In this document: one piece after another, positions 6,705 to 13,960 of the stretch
Position numbering within the stretch: position 1 is the first letter of the stretch
Layout of the letters: every line of letters begins with the position of its first letter
Source: Proteobacteria bacterium UBA1858
GTDB lineage: Bacteria; Pseudomonadota; Gammaproteobacteria; UBA4575
Length of the DNA stretch: 13,967 nt
Direction: 5' to 3'
Assembly (NCBI GenBank): GCA_002338385.1
Contig: DDIE01000077.1
Coordinates: forward strand, 6,059 to 20,025
Program-made: the position numbers and the translations under genes
Notes under the pieces: model-generated
What the model was told of the DNA's origin: nothing
The model's database searches: none
The model's input: only the letters and a program-made list of their open reading frames with translations

Positions 6705-7670
6705 ATGCACAAACCAGTATTCAAACCGCAGAGCGGCCAGGCAATGACTGAAATGTTGGTAGCCTGTGCTTTTGTCGTGGTACCGCTATTTTTAATCGTA
6801 CCGACGGTAGGTAAGTATATTGATATGAAGCATGCAGCCGTGAATGCCGCACGCTATGTCACTTGGGAACGTACAGTCTATTTCAATGATGCGACACTGC
6901 GTAACGAACCCTCTGGTTTTGATGCTTTTATTGCCAATAAATTACCCAAAAAGAGTGACTACCAACTCGAAAAAGAAGTGTCTGCACGCATATTTTCTGA
7001 CGCACACACGCGCATAACTACAGTGCCATCGGACGTGGGTCGTACATTGTGGACATACCATGATGCCTCGAGCATGTATAACCCTCCCATGAATGAACGC
7101 CCCTCACTATCATCCAATCAGGCGACACCAGATAAAACTGCCGGTGTCATGAGCACATTATTGCAGGGCTTTGGTAATGTGGTCTCCGCGATTACCGGGA
7201 TCATTCCCTTCAGCTCATCGCAATTTGATGCTATCTCAACGCGTGGCGGCAGTGATGTCGAAGTCAATATGAGTGTCGCTCAAGTACCCAACTACACAGA
7301 TATCCATGGTAATCAATCCGGCTTACTGCATTTCGGCCGTGATGGCCTAACCATGACGGCCAAAGGTGCGGTGGTCTCGCAAACCTGGGGAGCCGCGGGC
7401 CCGGCACATATGAAGCATCAAGCGCAAGCGCTGGCGCCGACTAAATTAATCGGTGACTTGTTTAATTTGATTAAAATTCCAGGCGTCGGATCGGGTCAGG
7501 ATCTGATCGCGGTAGCCCTGTTGACACCAGAATTCAGCAGTGAAAACTTGGTGTTCGGTCAAATGGACGAGAATGCACTACCACGTGATAAATATGAATC
7601 ACCAGAATTCCCGGCGGCAGATGACGAGGATCAACCGCAATGTAATGAAAAGGGCTACTGTCGTGAGTAA
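6705..7670 (+). CDS. TadE-like pseudopilin / pilus-assembly protein
   Basis: This 321-residue protein probably acts as a minor pseudopilin of the Tad system. Its leader ends S-G at residues 10-11, followed by Q-A-M-T-E-M. Cleavage after Gly11 would put Glu at +5, matching the processing rule for TadE/TadF pseudopilins. A hydrophobic helix follows (about 17-33), then K-H-A-A-V-N-A-A-R-Y, the typical TadE-like segment after the helix. The rest, about 270 residues, is soluble and not recognised, so the protein is longer than usual TadE proteins. The C terminus is very acidic (D-D-E-D at about 306-309) and ends with two closely spaced cysteines at 313 and 319. GGAA at 6691-6694 is a usable ribosome binding site. 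The end of the gene overlaps the start of the next one, which suggests coupled translation. Confidence 0.82.
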   Translation: MHKPVFKPQSGQAMTEMLVACAFVVVPLFLIVPTVGKYIDMKHAAVNAARYVTWERTVYFNDATLRNEPSGFDAFIANKLPKKSDYQLEKEVSARIFSDAHTRITTVPSDVGRTLWTYHDASSMYNPPMNERPSLSSNQATPDKTAGVMSTLLQGFGNVVSAITGIIPFSSSQFDAISTRGGSDVEVNMSVAQVPNYTDIHGNQSGLLHFGRDGLTMTAKGAVVSQTWGAAGPAHMKHQAQALAPTKLIGDLFNLIKIPGVGSGQDLIAVALLTPEFSSENLVFGQMDENALPRDKYESPEFPAADDEDQPQCNEKGYCRE

Positions 7671-8355
7671 ATTGCTGACCTCCAGCCTGATACTGTGGCT
7701 GCTGTTGATGTCATCCCACAGCATGGCCGTGGCAGATTTCCCAGTACCGAAGTTTATCCAGATTGGCAGTGTGACACCGAGTACCAATCAGTTTGGTATG
7801 AACTTTAATATCCGTCGGTTTGACAGTCGTAAGTCTGCGGCTGATGTCATTGCTTACTATGATCAGCACTGGGAGGGTCGTGCAGCAATTACAGAGTATG
7901 GTGTGTGGAGCATGATCGGCATCAATACTGGCAACAAGTTTTATAACGTTCAAGTGCAGGACAGCTCAGCAGGTGCTTGGGGTTATCTGAGTATCAGTGA
8001 TATGCCTGAACGTCTTGCCAAGCAGGACTACTCATTGCCCGGTGAGAAGAAATTCCCCAAAATGCGAGGCAGCACGATAGTGAATGACCAGCTTAATAAG
8101 GATCGTGGTAAGTCATCGCGCACACTCCTGCTGACCAATAATTTTTCGGTAGCCGCCAATGGTCAGTACTATCTGAATCACTATTTGGGCAAGGGCTGGT
8201 CCGTCGTTGCTGATAATAAAAACTCCAAGATGTTGAGCCGTGTCATGACCCTACAGAAAGGCCATCAAATGATGACCATGACGATCTCCAAAGTTGAAAA
8301 CATAACCAGTGTGGTGACCAACATTGAAACAGCCAATGTATTACCGTTGCGCTAA
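7663..8355 (+). CDS. Exported protein of unknown function in the Tad cluster
   Basis: I do not recognise this protein (230 residues from the GTG at 7663). It begins with a typical Sec signal peptide: a lysine at residue 3, a hydrophobic core at about 4-16, and a likely cut near S-M-A or A-V-A around residues 20-24. I prefer the GTG at 7663 because AAGGG at 7650-7654 is eight bases upstream and the start overlaps the preceding stop by eight bases. The in-frame ATG at 7645 would add six residues, with a poorer site. The mature protein may contain two copies of a similar small alpha/beta unit: Y-Y-D-Q-H-W at 65-70 with following strands, and Y-Y-L-N-H-Y-L-G-K-G-W at 169-179 with following strands up to V-V-T-N-I at 217-221. 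A periplasmic or fibre-associated role in the pilus is inferred from location only. Confidence 0.75.
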   Translation: MSKLLTSSLILWLLLMSSHSMAVADFPVPKFIQIGSVTPSTNQFGMNFNIRRFDSRKSAADVIAYYDQHWEGRAAITEYGVWSMIGINTGNKFYNVQVQDSSAGAWGYLSISDMPERLAKQDYSLPGEKKFPKMRGSTIVNDQLNKDRGKSSRTLLLTNNFSVAANGQYYLNHYLGKGWSVVADNKNSKMLSRVMTLQKGHQMMTMTISKVENITSVVTNIETANVLPLR

Positions 8356-8803
8356 CGGCTGCCTGCAAGCCGGCCAGTCGATGATCGAATACAGTGTCAT
8401 CTTGGTGGCCTTGACTACCGCCCTGATGGCGGCTGGCTTGGGTTCCGTCGGGTTATCCAAAAACGATGATCAGTCACTCATGCAGGCACTCCACCAGCGT
8501 TATACCGCACAGGCCTACGCCTTGTCTGTGACTGAGTTACCAGAGGGGAGAGATTTAGGTGAATTGGCGGCTTATTATCAAGATTTAAATAAATATCCGG
8601 AACTAGCCGCGCAATTACAGGATGCATCGATCGCTATCAATCAGGCGAGTCAGGGTATCGCCAAGGCGACTCAGGGTATCAACACCCTGAAAAGTTACAC
8701 GGATCCCAAACAAGCGCTGCAAGCGCTTGATACGGATCAAGTGAAAGGTGAAATTACTCGAAGCATGAAAAAAGCGGTAAAAGATGCGATGAATCCATTT
8801 TAA
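8336..8803 (+). CDS. Second pilin-like protein with class III leader
   Basis: This 155-residue protein has a prepilin-like N terminus: the leader ends A-G at 12-13, followed by Q-S-M-I-E-Y. Cleavage after Gly13 would give Glu at +5 and Tyr at +6, as in Flp pilins. A hydrophobic helix spans about 19-38. The mature form of about 142 residues is much longer than the major pilin. Its C-terminal half is helical and Gln/Ala-rich, with two tandem seven-residue units (A-S-Q-G-I-A-K and A-T-Q-G-I-N-T at 104-117) suggesting a short coiled coil. The leader has two cysteines, 5 and 9. The start is uncertain: ATG 8336 has no ribosome binding site, while TTG 8324 has GGTGA six bases upstream. Either way the gene overlaps the end of the preceding one. 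A minor pilin or tip/initiation role is plausible. Confidence 0.75.
   Translation: MYYRCANGCLQAGQSMIEYSVILVALTTALMAAGLGSVGLSKNDDQSLMQALHQRYTAQAYALSVTELPEGRDLGELAAYYQDLNKYPELAAQLQDASIAINQASQGIAKATQGINTLKSYTDPKQALQALDTDQVKGEITRSMKKAVKDAMNPF
8644..8680 (+). repeat. 21-base-period direct repeat within the pilin-like gene
   Basis: The 16-base word GGCGAGTCAGGGTATC at 8644-8659 recurs at 8665-8680 with one change (G to C at the sixth base). The period of 21 bases equals seven codons and keeps the frame, encoding the two heptads noted in the protein. The high identity suggests a fairly recent duplication of one heptad. Confidence 0.8.
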
Positions 8804-8875
8804 AAAGTGCTAACATTGAATAGTTTATCGACGTTACTTACAGCATAATCACAACTTTATTGGGGACAACAATAA

Positions 8876-10738
8876 GTGGCTGCGAACAAAAAAAATATGA
8901 CACTGCTAGCGATAGCAGTCGGCTTGGGTGTGCTAGGTGCTTTCCTGGCGATGCTTTATCTCAATGCGCGTGAAGCCGAATTGAGAGAATTACTGAAACC
9001 CAAATCACAGCCCATTGATGTTGTTGTTGCCGCCCGTGATCTAGTGAAAGGGGATGTGCTGGATGGCTCAACCTTATCGGTACGTCGCATCCCAAGTGAT
9101 TTTGTTAGCCTCCAGGCTATCCGTCCCAACCAGTTCGATGCCATTGCTGGCAAGGTCCTGCAAGAGAATCTTGCTTCCGGCAAGCCCCTGCTGCGTAGTT
9201 TCATCGGCGCCGAATTCCCGCTCGATTTCTCCGACACGATAGCAGAAAAGCGCCGTGCTATGACCATTCAGGTCGATGAAATCAACTCCTTCTCAGGCCT
9301 GCTGAGACCAGGCAACCGAATAGATTTGATGGTCAATAGGGCGGCCGGTTCAGGCAAACAAATCGTGCCCGTGTTAGAAAACGTGGAAGTATTATCAACT
9401 GGACGTGAGACCGCTTACGACTATGAAGAAAAAGTCCGCTTGTTGCGTGGGGGCGTGGGCGTCAGGCCTGAGCAGAATTTTACAAATGTGACCATAAACA
9501 TTACCCCACGTGAGGGTGCGCTGTTAGCGATCGCGCAAGATACTGGCGACATTATTGCCTTATTACGTAACCGTAAAGATCAGAGTGGCTCTGGCTTTAC
9601 TCAGGTCGGCAACGACAATATCGAGCAAAATGCAGTCCAACTCGCCCAGCAGGCTGAGATTCGGGCAGCCAGCAAGAGTATTAGCAACACTGTTGTGGCC
9701 AGTTATGAGGATACTCTAAGCAAAAATATTGTGCGCGGTGACGATGGTATTTTACGTACCGCAGACGGCGTTGCACTGGTTAATCAAGATTTACAAATTG
9801 CTGCTGACGGCAGTATCTCGACGCAGAATGGTATTGATCTCGCCGGCACCGGTTTAACCCTCAATGACCGCGGTGAATTGGTGACGGCCGACGGCAAAGT
9901 AGTTGATCCAGATGAACTGACGCTGAATGCAGAGGGCGAGATAGTCATGGCCGACGGTACTGTCTTGGAGCGTAAGAAAGTCTTAAAGACGGCTGATGGC
10001 GTGGTGCTTGCTAATCAGGATTTAGTGATTGATGCAGACGGTAATATTCGTACCAAAGACGGGATTGATCTCTCTGGTCGTGGTCTGAGCATTAACGAAA
10101 AGGGCGAGCTGGTCACGGCGGATGGGCAAGTCGTTGATCCAAATAAGCTGCTCGTCACTGCCGATGGAAATTTAATCACTGCCGATGGGGTCGTACTTGC
10201 AGGGGATAAAGTCAGCACCATCACCGCTTTGACTCAGCGTGCGGACGGGACCATTGTTGCTGCGGATGGGACTGAAATCAGCGGTGCTCGCTTGACGGAT
10301 GATGGCAAACTTTTGTTAGCCGATGGCACGCTTGTGAATCCTGACGATGTAGTGATTGGCAAAGACGGTAAAGTGATGACTAAAGACGGTCAGCAGCTGG
10401 CTGGCGTCAGTGCAATCAAAACATTAGGCACCTTAAGCGAAAATTCAGATGGCACAATCACCACTGCAGATGGTTCAGTCATCAGTGGTGCCAGGCTTAA
10501 TGATAAGGGTCAGTTAGTATTAGATGATGGCACCATCATCGACCCTGATGATGTCAAAGTGCTCGCGGATGGAAGCATAGTCTCACGTCAAACGGGGGCA
10601 GCAATAGAAGGATTAATTGCCCAGCCTGCTTCAGAATCTACTGGCTTCCGTTTTGTTGATTATATTGTCGGTGGGGCGGGTAAAGATGGTGTCGCACTGG
10701 TCAATCAGATTCCTGTTTCCGAAACCAAACAAAACTAA
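8876..10738 (+). CDS. cpaB: Tad pilus assembly protein CpaB/RcpC with large Asp-Gly repeat insertion
   Basis: CpaB/RcpC is a periplasmic, inner-membrane-anchored protein that works with the CpaC secretin channel. The GTG at 8876 follows a good GGGGA site (8862-8866, spacing nine). Residues 8-29 form the membrane anchor. A SAF domain spans about 48-110, with A-A-R-D-L-V-K-G-D-V-L at 52-62 and G-K-P-L-L-R at 102-107. The RcpC/CpaB domain follows at about 125-235, with L-R-P-G-N-R-I-D at 143-150. From about 287 to 580 comes a repeat region full of A-D-G, K-D-G and D-D-G triplets. The C terminus returns to a CpaB-like tail, F-V-D-Y-I-V-G-G at 593-600. At 620 residues the protein is about twice the usual 280-350. 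The secretin gene follows after 13 bases. The family call is firm for the first 240 residues; the function of the repeats is unknown. Confidence 0.9.
   Translation: MAANKKNMTLLAIAVGLGVLGAFLAMLYLNAREAELRELLKPKSQPIDVVVAARDLVKGDVLDGSTLSVRRIPSDFVSLQAIRPNQFDAIAGKVLQENLASGKPLLRSFIGAEFPLDFSDTIAEKRRAMTIQVDEINSFSGLLRPGNRIDLMVNRAAGSGKQIVPVLENVEVLSTGRETAYDYEEKVRLLRGGVGVRPEQNFTNVTINITPREGALLAIAQDTGDIIALLRNRKDQSGSGFTQVGNDNIEQNAVQLAQQAEIRAASKSISNTVVASYEDTLSKNIVRGDDGILRTADGVALVNQDLQIAADGSISTQNGIDLAGTGLTLNDRGELVTADGKVVDPDELTLNAEGEIVMADGTVLERKKVLKTADGVVLANQDLVIDADGNIRTKDGIDLSGRGLSINEKGELVTADGQVVDPNKLLVTADGNLITADGVVLAGDKVSTITALTQRADGTIVAADGTEISGARLTDDGKLLLADGTLVNPDDVVIGKDGKVMTKDGQQLAGVSAIKTLGTLSENSDGTITTADGSVISGARLNDKGQLVLDDGTIIDPDDVKVLADGSIVSRQTGAAIEGLIAQPASESTGFRFVDYIVGGAGKDGVALVNQIPVSETKQN
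9758..10615 (+). repeat. Four-unit protein repeat array in CpaB
   Basis: There are two closely matching pairs of units. Pair A is residues 295-371 and 372-448 (period 77); pair B is about 456-523 and 524-580 (period 68). All four units share a core of G-x-L-x-x-x-D-G-x-x-x, then [DN]-P-[DN] at residues 344, 421, 488 and 556, then about ten residues to another x-D-G in the first three units. About 20 Asp-Gly pairs occur in total, often spaced seven residues apart. The DNA copies differ at many silent positions, so the duplications are old and the protein sequence seems to be maintained. The pattern suggests short beta-hairpins joined by D-G turns, possibly a beta-solenoid or Ca2+-binding stalk. 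That is inference. Confidence 0.85.
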
Positions 10739-10751
10739 AGAGTATACGCAC

Positions 10752-12221
10752 ATGGTATTTGAAAAAAGATTGCTATCTTTAGCTGCGCTGGTCACTGTGC
10801 TGCTGACGGTCGTTAGCCAACCAACAAATGCGGATAGTTTCAGAATGTTTGTGGGTGAAATCAAGGCGCTTAATTTGGGCGAGATCCAACGTGTGGCGGT
10901 CGGTAATGGCAGTCTCATCAGTACCTCGATACTGGATAATGGCAAGTTATTGATACTGGCTGAGAAAGAGGGCGACACTGAGCTGCAAATATGGTTAGAC
11001 AATGGCAAAGTCGTCGCCCACCACTTTTATATTATTAAACAGAATGCTGCACGTAATGCCACTGAGATACGACGTATCATTGGCGACAGTGCTGGGTTAG
11101 AGATTGTTGAAGTGGGTAAGAACGTCGTGCTGCGCGGTGCGGTCAGTCAAAGCACCTCAGAAATTATCGATAAGCTAGCCGAGGTGTATAGCAATATTCT
11201 CAATCTGACTCAGCCCACAGCAGGCACTGATCTGGAAGAGATATTTAAAGATATTCCTGGTCTTAAGTTGCAACGTGCGGGGGACAAGTTAATCGTCTCA
11301 GGTGAGGTGAGTAGCGAAGACAAGATTTTCATCGGTGCCGCCAGTCAAGCCTACCCAAGTTTGATTGATCTCACCACTGGACCTGATATTGAACACGAGC
11401 CTATGGTGCATATGTATGTGCAAATTACTGAATTCACGACTAATGCGCTTGAAGATCTGGGCATAAACTGGCAGAACACAGGCATTACCGGGCCGAGTAT
11501 TGGTTACGCTCAGGATTTTGCGCGCACCTCGGGCAGTTCCGTACTGCTGCAAGATTCCGACACCCTAACCTTGGCAGAAGGAATCACCAGTGCCGGTGCT
11601 GGACGCGGTTATTTTGGTATTGCTTCAGCTATCACTTCAACTATTAATTTGGCCGTCGAATCAGGTGACGCCTTAGTCTTGGCCTCGCCTACACTGAGTG
11701 CTCGCAGCGGCAGTAAAGCGGAGTTCCTAGCGGGTGGTGAGTTTCCAGTCAGTGTACCGGGTGGTGTCAATGGTAATACTATCGAGTTTAAAGAATATGG
11801 GATCAAACTTAATATTGAGCCCGTGGTCGGCCGTGATGGCGTGGTTGTGGCCACAGTTGAAACTGAAGTCAGTGATATTGACTTGGGCGTTGCCGTCGAT
11901 GGTGTCCCTGGGCTAAAAACGAATAAGACCATGACGGAGGTTAATCTTAAGCAGAACGAGACCTTGGCCATTAGTGGTTTGGTCAAACGCAACAATAGCG
12001 AAGCGATCACTAAGGTGAAATTCCTAGGGGATATTCCAGTGTTGGGACGCTTGTTTAGATCAGAAAACTTCAGAAACAATAAAACAGAACTGGTCGTATT
12101 TATCTCACCACAAGTGTATGACCCCACCAGTGAAGAGAATATTAAACGGGTCGCCCGAGCGACAGAAATGCGGGAGACATTCTTGAAAAATATTAACAGT
12201 AGCGCAGAGATTTTAGACTAA
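10752..12221 (+). CDS. cpaC: Tad pilus outer-membrane secretin CpaC/RcpA
   Basis: This is the multimeric outer-membrane channel for the pilus. The ATG at 10752 has AAGAG (10738-10742) nine bases upstream and begins a proper signal peptide, with a hydrophobic core at 8-21 and a likely cut after N-A at 26-27. An upstream in-frame start at 10617 would bury this signal and overlap cpaB, so I rejected it. The 489-residue protein has the pilus-type N-terminal domain at about 29-95, then two BON-like segments (about 110-153 and 164-208). The secretin core covers about 295-457, including G-G-E-F-P-V at 328-333 and the C-terminal signature D-I-P-V-L-G-R-L-F-R at 427-436 with T-E-L-V-V-F-I-S-P at 445-453. 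The stop overlaps the ATPase start by one base, so the two are probably translated together. Confidence 0.93.
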   Translation: MVFEKRLLSLAALVTVLLTVVSQPTNADSFRMFVGEIKALNLGEIQRVAVGNGSLISTSILDNGKLLILAEKEGDTELQIWLDNGKVVAHHFYIIKQNAARNATEIRRIIGDSAGLEIVEVGKNVVLRGAVSQSTSEIIDKLAEVYSNILNLTQPTAGTDLEEIFKDIPGLKLQRAGDKLIVSGEVSSEDKIFIGAASQAYPSLIDLTTGPDIEHEPMVHMYVQITEFTTNALEDLGINWQNTGITGPSIGYAQDFARTSGSSVLLQDSDTLTLAEGITSAGAGRGYFGIASAITSTINLAVESGDALVLASPTLSARSGSKAEFLAGGEFPVSVPGGVNGNTIEFKEYGIKLNIEPVVGRDGVVVATVETEVSDIDLGVAVDGVPGLKTNKTMTEVNLKQNETLAISGLVKRNNSEAITKVKFLGDIPVLGRLFRSENFRNNKTELVVFISPQVYDPTSEENIKRVARATEMRETFLKNINSSAEILD

Positions 12222-13960
12222 TGTTTGATGTCGTTGTAATCACAGATAAGGGTGCCAATGTAGATCGTGTTCACTGCACTATGGGACATTGCACAATTGG
12301 CAAATCGAAAGACAATCTTGTACAGATCCGCGGTTGGCGGGTAGCAGCAGTGCATTGCAAGATTGAACTGACTGATAAAGGTTTATATGTTGAAGATTTA
12401 AGTGAAGGTGTGGGCTTAACGATCAACGGTGAAAAAGTACCTTATTATGGCCCCATCCTCAGTGCTGACGTGATCAGCATAGGCAATTACGAATTTCGCG
12501 TGGGCTCCACCCAGGAGCAGACCCAGCAGACCGCGGCCACAGATAGTGCTGCCGATGACAATAAGATCAAACTCAATGCTGACCAAAAAGTCGTCGTAAA
12601 AAAACGCAAAGCTAAAGAATACTGGGACATGGCCACGGTGATGGGCGTGTCATTCGAGAGCAGTGAGAACAATGAAGAAGGTAGTCAGATTCAACGTCAG
12701 GTGCTGTATATGTGGCGGAACCGTATTCATCAGGACGTGCTTAGACTGATGGACCTGCGCCGGACGGATGTCGGCAGTATGGATGGTGATCAATTACGCA
12801 GCAAGATTGAGGAAGTCATCGATGAAGTGGTTGCGTCGATGCAAAAAGACATTCCCGAGAATCTAGATATCGTCAGTCTGAAGAAAGAAGTTTTAAATGA
12901 AGCAGTCGGTCTTGGGCCGTTAGAGGATCTCCTGGCCAACGACGATGTGTCTGAAATCATGGTCAATGCGCATGATGAAATTTATGTCGAGCGGTCTGGC
13001 CGCCTGACACGCAGTGAAGTTGTATTCAGCAGTGACGCAGCGGTACTGTCCTCAATTGAGAGAATTGTGTCCCCGCTGGGTCGCAGAATAGATGAGAGTT
13101 CTCCGATGGTCGACGCGCGTCTGGCGGATGGCTCGCGCGTGAATGCCATCATACCGCCACTGGCTCTGCGTGGGCCGACGCTGACCATTCGTAAGTTTGC
13201 CAAGAAGAAGCTCACGGCTGACGACTTGATTAATTTTGGCACCCTGAATCAAGGCATGGTTGACCTGCTTAAAATGTGTGTCACGCAACATTGCAATATT
13301 ATTATCTCCGGGGGTACGGGTTCGGGTAAGACCACTTTGCTGAATATCATGTCAAACTTCATTCCAGAGTCCGAACGTATCATCACGGTAGAGGATGCCG
13401 CAGAATTGAAGCTCGTCCAACCGCACGTTGTGTCGCTGGAGGCACGTCCACCCAATCTGGAAGGTAAGGGGGCTATTCCGATTCGTGACTTAGTCAAAAA
13501 CTGTTTGCGGATGCGTCCCGACAGGATTGTGGTAGGTGAGTGTCGTGGCGGTGAGGCGTTGGATATGTTAACTGCGATGAACACGGGACATGATGGTTCA
13601 CTGACAACCGTGCATGCTAATACGCCGCGTGATGTGGTATCGCGCCTCGAGGTGATGGTCATGATGGCGGGAATGGATTTGCCAGCTAAAGCCATCCGTG
13701 AACAAATATCTTCTGCCGTACATATCATCGTCCAACAAAGTCGTCTGGCTGATGGTTCGCGTAAAATCACCCATATATCTGAAATTACCGGGATGGAAGG
13801 TGACATTGTTCAGTTGAATGATATTTTCGTATTTAAGCAAGAAGGTTTTGATGCAGACGGTAAAGTTCTGGGTCAATTCCAGTCTACCGGTCAGGTGCCA
13901 CATTTCTATGAAAGTCTGAGGGCGCGAGGTATCACGGTCGATATGAGTATTTTTTCCTAA
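12221..13960 (+). CDS. cpaF: Tad pilus ATPase CpaF/TadA with N-terminal FHA domain
   Basis: This cytoplasmic hexameric ATPase of the type II/IV secretion family drives pilin assembly. Of 579 residues, 1-95 form an FHA-like fold (I-G-K-S at 26-29, V-H-C-K-I at 44-48, I-N-G at 68-70). A charged linker follows (about 96-165), then the CpaF N-terminal and ATPase domains. Motifs are Walker A G-G-T-G-S-G-K-T at 364-371, the Asp box V-E-D-A-A-E soon after, Walker B I-V-V-G-E at 436-440, and the His box from G-H at 456-457 to V-H-A-N at 464-467. All catalytic motifs look intact. The ATG overlaps the secretin stop as TAATG. Free-standing CpaF proteins lack the FHA part and are shorter. An ATG at 13963, two bases after the stop, may start the next gene (perhaps tadB), but only five of its bases are in view. 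Confidence 0.95.
   Translation: MFDVVVITDKGANVDRVHCTMGHCTIGKSKDNLVQIRGWRVAAVHCKIELTDKGLYVEDLSEGVGLTINGEKVPYYGPILSADVISIGNYEFRVGSTQEQTQQTAATDSAADDNKIKLNADQKVVVKKRKAKEYWDMATVMGVSFESSENNEEGSQIQRQVLYMWRNRIHQDVLRLMDLRRTDVGSMDGDQLRSKIEEVIDEVVASMQKDIPENLDIVSLKKEVLNEAVGLGPLEDLLANDDVSEIMVNAHDEIYVERSGRLTRSEVVFSSDAAVLSSIERIVSPLGRRIDESSPMVDARLADGSRVNAIIPPLALRGPTLTIRKFAKKKLTADDLINFGTLNQGMVDLLKMCVTQHCNIIISGGTGSGKTTLLNIMSNFIPESERIITVEDAAELKLVQPHVVSLEARPPNLEGKGAIPIRDLVKNCLRMRPDRIVVGECRGGEALDMLTAMNTGHDGSLTTVHANTPRDVVSRLEVMVMMAGMDLPAKAIREQISSAVHIIVQQSRLADGSRKITHISEITGMEGDIVQLNDIFVFKQEGFDADGKVLGQFQSTGQVPHFYESLRARGITVDMSIFS

Noticed and set aside
7540..7644. Longer start at 7540 for the unknown exported protein.
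   Set aside because: It lies deep within the TadE-like gene and would put 41 polar residues before a clear signal peptide.
8801..8816. A TTTTAAA..GTGC-like word after the pilin-like gene resembling the palindrome before the pilin gene.
   Set aside because: It lacks the second arm and the spacing differs, so it is not the same element.
10617..10751. Longer start for the secretin at 10617, adding 45 residues.
   Set aside because: It would overlap cpaB by more than 100 bases, push the signal peptide inside the protein, and lack a ribosome binding site as good as that of the ATG at 10752.
11609..12127. Long open frame on the minus strand inside the secretin gene.
   Set aside because: It is a shadow of the secretin reading frame: its protein looks like low-complexity Ser/Thr/Leu/Pro sequence, and it has no ribosome binding site or family resemblance.
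13249..13806. Minus-strand open frame of 185 codons inside the ATPase gene.
   Set aside because: It lies opposite the conserved Walker and His-box coding sequence of CpaF and shows no protein-family features of its own.
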